Shown here in pieces: positions 33,101 to 40,395 of a stretch of 64,000 bases of DNA. Position numbers and translations under genes: made by a program. This DNA is from Labrys miyagiensis (lineage in GTDB: Bacteria > Pseudomonadota > Alphaproteobacteria > Rhizobiales > Labraceae), in contig NZ_BSPC01000028.1 in assembly GCF_030160835.1 (NCBI RefSeq), forward strand, positions 1-64,000, written 5' to 3'. The notes below the pieces were generated by a model. The model had not been told where the DNA came from. It was given only the letters and a program-made list of their open reading frames with translations, and did not search any database. Position 1 is the first letter of the stretch, and each line of letters begins with the position of its first letter.

Positions 33101-35697
33101 CGGCGGGCGCCACCGTCGCCCAGCAGACCGCGCTTGCAGGGGCCAGCGGCCAGGCAAGCGAAGTCATCGACTACACGACATCGGATGGCCGTGGCGGCAC
33201 GGCCGGGTCAACGCTGACGATCGACGTCACGGGCGCGCCGACGATCACGTCGATCGCAACCTCCGGTCCTGGCATCGACGCCGGTGGCAATGGTGACCTC
33301 AACGCCGGCCATGTCGTTACGCTGACGGTGGACATGAGCACCGCGGTGACGGTCGATACGACCGGGGGTATCCCGACGCTGACGTTGAACGATGGCGGAA
33401 CTGCCACCTACGCAGGCGGCAGCGGCAGCGCCGCGCTGACCTTTACCTACACGGTTGCTGCAGGCGAAAACATCGGCGATCTCGCGGTGAACGCGGTCGA
33501 GCTCCACGGTGGTACTATCCGGGATACCAACTCCCGAGACGCGGATTTCACCGGGACGATCCCGGCTCCGGCCGGCACGCTGCAGATCGACACCACCGTG
33601 CCGACGGCGTCCTCGGTGACCACCTCTGGCCCGGGCATCACCGCCGGCAGCGGCGACCTCAATGCCGGCCATGTCGTCACGTTTACGGTCAACACCAGTG
33701 AGGCCGTCCTCGTCGACACCAGCGGCGGCATCCCGTCGCTGACGCTCAGCAATGGCGAGATCGCCACCTATACCGGCGGCAGCGGCAGCGCGGCCCTGAC
33801 CTTCAGCTATACCGTTGTGGCCGGCCATGACACCGCAGACTTGGCGGTGTCCACGGTCAACCTCAATAGCGGCACGGTAAAGGATGCGGCGGGCAACAAC
33901 GCCGATCTCGGCGCCGCCGTCACCAATCCGACCGGCACGCTGCAGATCGACACCACCGCGCCGACAGTGTCCTCGGTGACCACCTCCGGCCTGGACATCA
34001 CCGCCGGCAGCGGCGACCTCAATGCCGGCCATATCGTGACGTTCACGGTCAACACCAGTGAGGCCGTCCTCGTCGACACCAGCGGTGGTATCCCGTCGCT
34101 GACGCTCAGCAATGGCGAGATCGCCACCTATGCCGGCGGCAGCGGCAGCGCAGCCCTGACGTTCAACTATACCGTTGTGGCCGGCCATGACACCGCAGAC
34201 CTGGCGGTGTCCACGGTCAACCTCAATAGCGGCACGGTAAAGGATGCGGCAGGCAACAACGCCGATCTCGGCGCCGCCGTCACCAACCCGACCGGCACGC
34301 TCCAGATCGACACCACCGTGCCGACGGTGACAGTCTCGAGCGATCACACCGCTCTAACGGCCGGCGACACCGCTGCTGTGACATTCACCTTCAGCGAGGC
34401 GGTGGCCGGTTTCACGCTTGGCGATGTGGTGGCAAGCGGTGGCTCTCTCAGCAATCTGGTGCCTCACGGTGTCGACGGTTCGGGTCACGATATCTACACG
34501 GCGACCTTCACACCGGGTGCGACCAATATCGAGAACGGCACGGTCCAGGTTACAGGAAGCTATACCGATGGGGCCAACAACGCCGGAGCGGCAAGCAATA
34601 TCGTTACCTTCACGGGCGACACGCTGGCACCGCTGCTCAGTACGGCCACCGCCAATCCGCCAAGCGGCGTCGAGGCCTTCGGCCAGACCGTCCAGTTCAC
34701 GCTGACCTTCACGGAAGCCGTTAAATTTGTCGGAGGAACACCGACACTCACTCTCAATGACGGGGGTACCGCCACCTATGACAGCGCCGCCACGGCAACG
34801 CTGAACGATCCGACCAAGCTGGTGTTCGACTACACGGTCGGTGCTGGAGACAGCAGTACCCCTGCCTTGGCTATCACCGGCGTTACCCATGGAAGCATCA
34901 CCGATCTGGCCGGCAACCCAGCCACCAATGTGACCGCGACGTTCCCTGGGATTTCGGTAGAGGGCTCTCTGATCACCGCCAATCCCGACAGCAACAGCGT
35001 CTTTGCCGGCCACACCCTTACGGTCAACGCCGCTCACGGCGTGCTCGCCAACGACACCGACACCAATCCGGCCGACCATCTGGTGGTCAGCACGGTCAAC
35101 GGATCGGCTGCGGGCGTGGATCATGCGATTGCCGGAACCTATGGTTCGCTGACGCTGCATGCCGATGGCAGCTATTCCTACACGGCCAACGCATCGTCCA
35201 ACGGCTACGTCGTCGATAGCTTCACCTATACGCCGAGCAACGGCCATAGCCCGACTTCGCCGACGACATTGACCATCAGCGTCGTCGGCGGCAACTACGC
35301 CTATGTTCAGGTACCATCCGGTGGATCGGCGACCACAGGGTATGGCAATACGATCCTCGACGGCAGTGCCGGCCATGCCACGCTCACGGCCTCAGCGACC
35401 TTCAACGCCCATGAAATCCTGATCGGCGGCCCGGGCGATGTCCTGAATGCCGCGAATACCGGGCAGGATGTCTTCGTGTTCGCGGGCAATTTCGGACACA
35501 ACACCATCAATAATTTCCACACCAAACTGGACACCATCCAGCTTCAGCAGTCGCAGTTCGGTACGATCGCCAACGTCTTGACCGATCTGCATCAGGCTGG
35601 TGCCGATAGCGTCCTGACGCTCGATAGCGATCATGTTGTCACCATCACCAACATGCAGGTCGCCAGCCTGACCGCTTCGAACTTCCATCTGGTGTGA
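30124..35697 (+). CDS. Giant DUF4347 / cadherin-like repeat adhesin, type I secreted
   Basis: A 1857-residue protein. Residues about 13-180 form a DUF4347 domain (IVFIDSRVPD, then VGHGAPGEI and LALYACNTAAG). Residues about 181-555 look like a beta-propeller-type region. Three 115-residue VCBS/cadherin-like repeats begin near residues 694, 809 and 924. Three Ig-like repeats of 120-121 residues follow, then a Big-type domain, another Ig-like unit and one more cadherin-like unit (about 1616-1720). The end has a GGPGDVLN turn and DVFVFAGNFGHNTINNF, typical of type I secretion targets. There is no N-terminal signal peptide. ATG 30124 follows a GGGGGG tract. By family it is an extracellular adhesin, and the PrtD/HlyD pair is the likely exporter. 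Confidence 0.9.
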   Translation: MSISNVTGADPVQIVFIDSRVPDIQALIDGATPGEQVFVLDAASDGIQQIADILANDNLTNLASISIVGHGAPGEIELGSSWLDDTDLAGHATALSTIGAALAPGGDLALYACNTAAGATGQQFITDLSHYAGGVDVAAATHLVGSADHGGSWTLDASTGAIEATTPFTASTLADFQGELAGTVTSQIWFGADRDTLTGNQNPFGYVNSDGSGRAQVGESPSDGSGQTTFSDIALDTAAGLYFALNQGEAATQNVHLVVGHTSGGAPISSTLTLNPNDYVIQGITADPQNHFIYIGVWGDSLADSGIIKLSYDPATGVVNNGNAIVSGGVISPSYFISTTGAAFTNPKDLYLDVAAQKIYFAANDFKTDGSGPFGGGFADTNGIYVTDLTTHVTTLLTSQSQFPTTAAGSGLAISALTINTTTGTIYFATEDQSNGPGTTHSTIWEMPIGGGTAVQMALPTSLAFVSPGGLAYDADSNQLIVSDGGDTFHTPQVAPAIHVFSLNAAGTVFTGDTILAHGDESVSSNAITRAIALDELAHIGTFTGTSTQALQGGSSPLLLLGATPTGVTDSDSGGFLASASVTISNAQAGDLIGIGSNFSFNGTPQTVNFAGGTFSVSFDASSHILTIANASGTENTYAEYEALLAQVSFKDTGTDTSTGTHPTRTVTWQVNDGAVGNPVGPNNVTTTTVTIDRAPELTADTKAALAGGSAVTGNVIGNDLDRDGDTLSVSGFTDGTAGTVGTLFHGTYGDLTLNSNGTYTYSAGATGGQQTAINNAAAGSHPTEVVTYTVSDGHGGTSSSSLTITVDRTPSTTDDTDTALNGGIAATGNVLTNDTDKDGDTLTVTGFTDGTAGTVGTVFHGTYGDITLNANGTYTYTAGATAGQQTALDNAPAGSHPTEVVTYTASDGNGGTSTSALTVTIDRAPVTVTDTNNAISGGVAATGNVLTNDTDKDGDTLTVNGFTDGTAGTVGTLFHGTYGDITLNANGTYTYAAGATVAQQTALAGASGQASEVIDYTTSDGRGGTAGSTLTIDVTGAPTITSIATSGPGIDAGGNGDLNAGHVVTLTVDMSTAVTVDTTGGIPTLTLNDGGTATYAGGSGSAALTFTYTVAAGENIGDLAVNAVELHGGTIRDTNSRDADFTGTIPAPAGTLQIDTTVPTASSVTTSGPGITAGSGDLNAGHVVTFTVNTSEAVLVDTSGGIPSLTLSNGEIATYTGGSGSAALTFSYTVVAGHDTADLAVSTVNLNSGTVKDAAGNNADLGAAVTNPTGTLQIDTTAPTVSSVTTSGLDITAGSGDLNAGHIVTFTVNTSEAVLVDTSGGIPSLTLSNGEIATYAGGSGSAALTFNYTVVAGHDTADLAVSTVNLNSGTVKDAAGNNADLGAAVTNPTGTLQIDTTVPTVTVSSDHTALTAGDTAAVTFTFSEAVAGFTLGDVVASGGSLSNLVPHGVDGSGHDIYTATFTPGATNIENGTVQVTGSYTDGANNAGAASNIVTFTGDTLAPLLSTATANPPSGVEAFGQTVQFTLTFTEAVKFVGGTPTLTLNDGGTATYDSAATATLNDPTKLVFDYTVGAGDSSTPALAITGVTHGSITDLAGNPATNVTATFPGISVEGSLITANPDSNSVFAGHTLTVNAAHGVLANDTDTNPADHLVVSTVNGSAAGVDHAIAGTYGSLTLHADGSYSYTANASSNGYVVDSFTYTPSNGHSPTSPTTLTISVVGGNYAYVQVPSGGSATTGYGNTILDGSAGHATLTASATFNAHEILIGGPGDVLNAANTGQDVFVFAGNFGHNTINNFHTKLDTIQLQQSQFGTIANVLTDLHQAGADSVLTLDSDHVVTITNMQVASLTASNFHLV
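32203..33237 (+). repeat. Three 345-base VCBS/cadherin-like coding repeats
   Basis: Units start at 32203, 32548 and 32893, and each begins with R-(A/T)-P followed by a DT-rich strand. Each contains GNVxxND, DGDTL(T/S)V, GFTDGTAGTVGT and the FHGTYGD(L/I)TLN strand. Units 2 and 3 are the most alike. The Asp-rich turns are of the kind that bind calcium in cadherin-like folds. Confidence 0.8.
33235..34317 (+). repeat. Three 120-residue Ig-like coding repeats
   Basis: Units start at 33235, 33598 and 33958. Units 2 and 3 are both exactly 360 bases and nearly identical at DNA level, differing at scattered positions only, while unit 1 (363 bases) is clearly diverged. This indicates a recent duplication or gene conversion of unit 2/3. 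Each unit carries SGDLNAGH-type, GGIPxLTL and SGSAALTF strands and ends in GTLQIDTT. Confidence 0.85.
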
Positions 35698-35811
35698 TCA
35701 AACAGCCGGAGGTTCGCCATTGGATCTCGTGGTCTCGTGGTGCGATACACGGCACCAAGATACTCTGGGACGGCGCGGGAATGCGCATCAGGACCGGGGC
35801 ACAGGAAGCAT

Positions 35812-35844
35812 AACAGCCCGTCAACAAATATTGACGGGCTGTTT
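35812..35844 (+). terminator. Intrinsic terminator after the giant repeat protein
   Basis: A perfect 13-base-pair stem AACAGCCCGTCAA / TTGACGGGCTGTT with loop CAAATA, followed by a short T run. It lies between the convergent adhesin and outer membrane protein genes and could serve both. Confidence 0.85.
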
Positions 35845-35906
35845 GCCAAAGTTGACCTGGGCGCAAAACTGGTGGCGAAAGAGGCCACGCCTCCTATGAC
35901 CTGACC

Positions 35907-36704
35907 CTACTCGAAATGATAGTTCAGGCCCACGCGAACAATTTGCTCATGAAAGTGAGCGGACGAACGAAAGACAATCGGAGAAGTGAAAGAGGCGATA
36001 TTGGCTGATTTTTTGCCCAGGTCGACATAGAGATATTCGGCCTTGACGCTCCAATTCTGCGTCAGCATGGCCTCGACACCGCCTCCGACAGTCCATCCCA
36101 CCCGCGTACTGGAGGACGATCCATCCGCGCAGATAGTGCCCCCGACTACACAGCCAGTCACATCAAAAGTACTAAATTTTATAGTTGTGTCGCCATAGGC
36201 CAAGCCCGCTGTCGCATAGAGCAACCATTGCGGGGTGATGAGATAACCGACGCGGCCCCGCACCGTCCCAAACCAGCCAATCTTCTTGGTGACAGTCGTC
36301 AAGGTGGGGTCGAACTGTACGGGATTGCGAGCCGCTGTCGTCGAACCGTCGATACCGGAGGCCTGCAGATCAGTCTCGGCTCCCAAAAGCCAGCCGTCAG
36401 ACAATCGCCAATTATAGCCGATCTGGCCGCCGCCGATGAAACCATGAACCGACGGCGAGAGGGACCTGGGAAGACTGCCCGCGGCGAGTAATGCAGCCAC
36501 CAATCCATCGAGGGTGGGGTCCGTTGCTCGCATCGACGACTTTACCGAGCCCGAATCCCAGCCATATCCGACATTGGCGCCGGCATAGAATCCAGTCCAG
36601 GACGGAGGAGTGGAAGCAGTCAGATCCGCGGCGACAGCCGCACTCCCAAACCCGACGCCAGCCCAGACAACAACTGCGAGCAATACCTTTTTCACAATGT
36701 TCAT
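35907..36704 (-). CDS. Outer membrane beta-barrel protein (Omp25/31-like)
   Basis: A 265-residue protein starting at ATG 36704 (the GGGGGT tract upstream and the signal peptide MNIVKKVLLAVVVWAGVGFG decide the start). Cleavage is expected after AVAAD. The mature part opens with WTGFYAGANVGYGW, typical of rhizobial Omp25/Omp31-like eight-stranded barrels, contains GWFGTVRGRVGYLI and SVKAEYLYVDLG strands, and ends in LNYHFE with the near-terminal aromatic used by the barrel assembly machinery. A Cys pair (CVVGGTIC) lies in a loop. It is convergent with the adhesin gene across a strong terminator. Its role is structural or passive surface protein; nothing ties it to secretion except proximity. 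Confidence 0.88.
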   Translation of the reverse strand: MNIVKKVLLAVVVWAGVGFGSAAVAADLTASTPPSWTGFYAGANVGYGWDSGSVKSSMRATDPTLDGLVAALLAAGSLPRSLSPSVHGFIGGGQIGYNWRLSDGWLLGAETDLQASGIDGSTTAARNPVQFDPTLTTVTKKIGWFGTVRGRVGYLITPQWLLYATAGLAYGDTTIKFSTFDVTGCVVGGTICADGSSSSTRVGWTVGGGVEAMLTQNWSVKAEYLYVDLGKKSANIASFTSPIVFRSSAHFHEQIVRVGLNYHFE

Positions 36705-37464
36705 CGATATACCCCCAATTGCCTTCTTATACTGGGCAGTGACCCTGAAAGCCATCGCAATCTGGAGATGCAGCAATAAAGCCGCGCAAGTGTGACATTT
36801 TTACAAACCAAGGGAAGAGTCTGTTCTATAGAGATGGCAGTATATGCCGATTCTCGGTACTGATTCAAAGGGTTCGACAGCATAAAACTGATTCTTTGAT
36901 ATAACATTGTCTGTTGAGACGAGTTGCAAGCACGACCTTCGTGCTTTTACTGCAAGAAAAACCTGTAATAAGCACTAAAACTGATTAATCGGCAAATCTG
37001 TCTGAGTCGTACGCGCCATTCTTGGAGGATGGGAGCGGAATTTAGCGACCTTAGTACGAGGTTCCTCACGGCTGCACCTCTTCTATCGTTCCGACATGAC
37101 AATGGGAGCTGCATGGGCTGTGGAAACTCGAGCCAACAGTTCGCGACATATCCTGGTTAGAGAAGTCGGCGCAGCGCATTCTTCCCCGTTGCTCAATTCG
37201 CGATAACGATGGCAGCAACAGCCTTTATTTCGCCCTTACAACACCAAAAACCCAAAAGCGATTTCAGTTCAATGTAAGCGTATGAAAATTCTTACTTATT
37301 TCCGCCTCACCAAAGCAACGTAGGTCGAAACCGCCTATATTGGAACATGAAGTGCAGCTTTCTGGCGTCCCGGGGCCCGGATATCGGGCGAAGGATGGCG
37401 TTTAAACCCGCCGCTCCCCTATAGTGCTTCGGGTTCGATGACTGGAGCCATATCGGGGGGATTC
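36705..37464. other. Intergenic region between barrel protein and antiporter genes
   Basis: About 760 bases, AT-rich in the first half. The only frames are short and lack signals. It must hold the promoter of the barrel gene and the upstream region of the antiporter gene. A GC-rich inverted stretch (GGGCCCGGATATCGGGC near 37372) is the only structure I noticed. No RNA gene recognised. Confidence 0.35.
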
Positions 37465-39048
37465 GTGGAGCCGACGCAATTGTTCGAACTGGTGATCGTC
37501 ATGCTGCTGGCGATCATCGCCTTGCATTATGTCGCGCACAGGCTCGGCCTGCCGCCGTCCGTGGCGCTGCTCACGGGTGGCGCGCTGCTTGCCTTTATGC
37601 CGGGGCTACCGGTCATCGCGCTCGATCCCAGCCTGGTGCTGGTCATCTTCCTGCCGCCGCTCCTGATGGATGGCGCCTGGGTTATCGCCCTGGGACATCT
37701 CAAGCGGCATATGATCGGCATTGCCTCGCTCGCCGTCGGCGCGGTGGTCTTCACCACCGTCGTGGTCGCGGTGGTGACGCATTGGCTGCTGCCCTCACTG
37801 CCCTGGGCTGCCTGCGCGACGCTGGGCGCCATCGTCTCACCCCCCGATGCCGTTTCGGCCAGGGCGATACTCCAACGCGTGAAGCTGCCCCGGCGCCTCC
37901 TCATCCTTCTCGAGGGCGAAAGCCTGCTCAACGATGCGAGCGGCCTGGTGCTGTTTCGCTTCGCCATCGCGGCGGGCGTCACCGGCGCCTTCAGCACCGT
38001 TGATGCCCTCGGCAGTTTCTTCATCCTGGCGATTGGCGGGGCACTCGTCGGCATCGCTGTCGGCATAGCCTGGGTCCTGCTGGTGCGCCGCCTCGGCGAC
38101 GAATATCTGATGATCGCAGCCTCGGTGATGGCGGCCTGGCCCTCCTACCTGCTCGGCGAAATGATTCACGTCTCCGGCGTGATCGCCACGGTGACCACCG
38201 GCCTGATCATGGGTTGGCATCAGCATACCGTGCTCTCGGCCTCGGTACGCATGCGCGGCACCTCCTTCTGGACCGTGATGATCTTCCTCATGGAGGCCTC
38301 GGTCTTCATGCTGATCGGCTCCTCGCTGCGGGGCGTTGTCGAACGCGTCGGCGGTTTCGGCGTGGTGATCGACGAGATGGGCGGACCGATCCTTCTCATC
38401 CTACTCGCCCTGACGCTGGCGCGCTTTGCCTGGGTGTTCGGCTCCGACGTGGTGATCACGGTCTGCCGGATTCTGGGCCTGCGCCGCTATGCGCCACTCG
38501 GCTCGCGTTCCGCCGCCGTGCTGAGCTGGGCCGGCGTGCGCGGCGTGGTCACATTGGCGCTGGCGCTCAGCATCCCCGAGGGCTTTCCAGGCCGCGATTT
38601 CATCCTGGTCACCGCATTTGCCGTCATCCTCGGCACCGTGCTCCTCCAGGGCACGAGCCTGGGGCTCCTGATCCGCTGGGCCGGATTGAGCGAGCCGATA
38701 TCCGAGAAAGCGCGCTTCAGCATGAGCCAGGCCGAGGCCGCGATGGCGCAGGTGCAGGCGAAGATCATCGAGAGCCGGGCCTACGACGACGAGGGCAACC
38801 TCGTACATCCCCGCCTGCTGGAACGCTATCAGCGCAGGGCCACGGCGATCGTCGACTATGTTGGGCAAGAGGAGCAATACGCCCCGCAGCTCCATGCCCA
38901 TTTCGATCTGGTGCTGGAGGCGATCGCGGCCGGACGGGCCGAACTCATCCGGCTCCACCGCTCGGGCGATATCGACGAAGAAACGCTCCAGGAACTGGAG
39001 CGCGACCTCGATCTTGAGGAGCTGAGCGCTATCTCCGCCAAGTCATGA
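37465..39048 (+). CDS. CPA1-family Na+/H+ antiporter
   Basis: A 527-residue cation/proton antiporter with 12-13 membrane helices over the first 410 residues. The CPA1 signature is present: GAIVSPPDAVSARA (D128) in one unwound helix, and ESLLNDASGLVLFRFA with the Asn-Asp pair N156/D157 that binds the cation. A cytoplasmic C-terminal tail of about 120 residues is Glu/Arg-rich and helical. GTG 37465 is preferred because a G-rich tract precedes it and homologues begin with EPTQLFELVIVML; ATG 37438 is the alternative. It functions in sodium and pH homeostasis at the inner membrane. No operon partner is apparent. Confidence 0.9.
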   Translation: MEPTQLFELVIVMLLAIIALHYVAHRLGLPPSVALLTGGALLAFMPGLPVIALDPSLVLVIFLPPLLMDGAWVIALGHLKRHMIGIASLAVGAVVFTTVVVAVVTHWLLPSLPWAACATLGAIVSPPDAVSARAILQRVKLPRRLLILLEGESLLNDASGLVLFRFAIAAGVTGAFSTVDALGSFFILAIGGALVGIAVGIAWVLLVRRLGDEYLMIAASVMAAWPSYLLGEMIHVSGVIATVTTGLIMGWHQHTVLSASVRMRGTSFWTVMIFLMEASVFMLIGSSLRGVVERVGGFGVVIDEMGGPILLILLALTLARFAWVFGSDVVITVCRILGLRRYAPLGSRSAAVLSWAGVRGVVTLALALSIPEGFPGRDFILVTAFAVILGTVLLQGTSLGLLIRWAGLSEPISEKARFSMSQAEAAMAQVQAKIIESRAYDDEGNLVHPRLLERYQRRATAIVDYVGQEEQYAPQLHAHFDLVLEAIAAGRAELIRLHRSGDIDEETLQELERDLDLEELSAISAKS

Positions 39049-39106
39049 AACAGAAAAGCTCGCCGCCCTGCGGATCGGCGGCGAGCTCGTTGCCTTCCAG
39101 ACACGC

Positions 39107-39213
39107 TAGCGTGTTCTACCTTCGAACCGCATCACCAAGAATCGCAAAAATGCTTTTCATCCCAGCGTGTTAAGCAGGAAACTGTTTAGACGTGAACGCA
39201 TTTTACTTTAGCG
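39107..39213 (-). repeat. Degenerate dispersed repeat, copy 5
   Basis: It retains AAGAATCGCAAAAATGCT and GACGTGAACGCATTTTACTTTAG in the same order as copy 6 at 16006, with diverged hairpins. It lies between the antiporter gene and pstS (convergent). Its terminal ACTTTAG supplies the TAA stop codon of pstS on the minus strand. Confidence 0.6.
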
Positions 39214-40272
39214 TATCGCTTCGATCTGGTCGTAGGTCAGCACCCAGACATGCGGCGGCAGCGCGATGAAATGCGCGTCGTCGAGATATTTCTGGTTGGT
39301 CTCGTCCGGCGCCGAGGCCCAGTGCAGGAAACGACGCATGGCGGTAGCGACGTCCGGGTTGACCTGCTTGGTCGAGACGATGGCGTATTCGTAATTGACC
39401 AGCGGATAGGCGTTGGCGCCCGGTGCGTTGACCAGGGTCAGGCGCTCGTCCACAGGCGTGCGCGGGCCGAGCGAGGCAGCCGCCGCGGCGATCGAATCGG
39501 GCGTCGGCAACAGGAATTCGCCCGAATAGCTCTTCAGGGCCGCGGTGCCGAGGCCCGCCTTGTCCACGTCGGCGTGATAGCTGACGCCGATATAGGTGAG
39601 CGAATAAGGCGTCTGCTGCACGGATTTCAGCACGCCGTCATTGCCTTCGGCCGTGACGCTGCCCGCCACCGCCGGCCAATTCACCGTGGTGCCATAGCCG
39701 ACATTGTCCTCCCACGAGGGCGTGGAGAAGGCCAGATATTGGGTGAAGACAAAGGTATCGCCCGAGGCATCGGAGCGGCGGACCGGAATGATCGTCTGGT
39801 GGGGCAGCTTCACGCCGGGGTTGAGACCGGTGATCTCGCCATCGTCCCACATCTTCACCTTGCCGGTGTAAATGTCGCTCAGCGTCGGCCCATCGAGCTT
39901 CAGATTGTCGGAGCCGAGGCCAGGGATGTTGTAGTTCACCGTCAGGGCCGAGATCGCCATCGGAATGTTGACGATCTGCGGATTACGCCGCGCCTGCTGG
40001 TCGCTCATATAAGCGTCGGAAGCGCCGATCTGCACGCCGCCCGACAGAGCCTGGTCGAGCCCTGCCCCCGAACCGGTGCCAGCCGTCGAAATCGTCACGC
40101 CCGGGTGGGTCCTGGTGTACTCGGAGACCCAGACATTGAAGAGCGGATAAAGCAGGGTGGAACCTGTTTCCGTAAGCTTGATGTCGTCGGCCAGGGCCGG
40201 AACGGCAAGCAATCCCACGATCAAGGCGGCTGCCAGGGTTGGCGCCGCCGACGTCAAACGATCGGCTCGCAT
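39208..40272 (-). CDS. pstS: Phosphate ABC transporter substrate-binding protein
   Basis: A 354-residue periplasmic phosphate-binding protein. Residues 1-28 are a signal peptide ending ALADD. The phosphate contacts are visible in ETGSTLLYPLF, GTGSGAGLDQALSGG with IGASDAY, and RRSDASGDTFVFTQYL, all PstS hallmarks. ATG 40272 follows AGGAG. There is no pstC, pstA, pstB or phoU in the window, so this is an orphan binding protein that either feeds a distant Pst permease or acts in phosphate scavenging or adhesion. The preceding MFS gene on the same strand may also move phosphate. The stop codon falls inside repeat copy 5. Confidence 0.9.
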   Translation of the reverse strand: MRADRLTSAAPTLAAALIVGLLAVPALADDIKLTETGSTLLYPLFNVWVSEYTRTHPGVTISTAGTGSGAGLDQALSGGVQIGASDAYMSDQQARRNPQIVNIPMAISALTVNYNIPGLGSDNLKLDGPTLSDIYTGKVKMWDDGEITGLNPGVKLPHQTIIPVRRSDASGDTFVFTQYLAFSTPSWEDNVGYGTTVNWPAVAGSVTAEGNDGVLKSVQQTPYSLTYIGVSYHADVDKAGLGTAALKSYSGEFLLPTPDSIAAAAASLGPRTPVDERLTLVNAPGANAYPLVNYEYAIVSTKQVNPDVATAMRRFLHWASAPDETNQKYLDDAHFIALPPHVWVLTYDQIEAIR

Positions 40273-40321
40273 TGAATTCTCCTGAGGATTTGGTCATCGC
40301 AATCTGGATCAGTCCGGGCCT

Positions 40322-40353
40322 ACCGCCCCGCCCTGAACGCCGTTCGGGGCGGT
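40322..40353 (-). terminator. Hairpin between MFS gene and pstS
   Basis: Arms ACCGCCCCG (40322-40330) and CGGGGCGGT (40345-40353) form a nine-base-pair GC-rich stem, with GAACG/CGTTC able to extend it inside. No T run follows on the minus strand, so it may be a pause or processing site rather than a full terminator. Confidence 0.45.
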
Positions 40354-40395
40354 GGATGCGCCGGGGTCGCCCGGGGCTCGTGCTCGATCAGGAAG

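Noticed and set aside
33208-34347. Minus-strand 379-codon frame inside the adhesin gene
   Set aside because: Its internal repeats simply mirror the Ig-like repeats of the real gene, and the composition is that of an antisense shadow.
37373-37440. tRNA-like GGTTCGAT segment before the antiporter gene
   Set aside because: No acceptor stem, D arm or anticodon arm can be formed around it.
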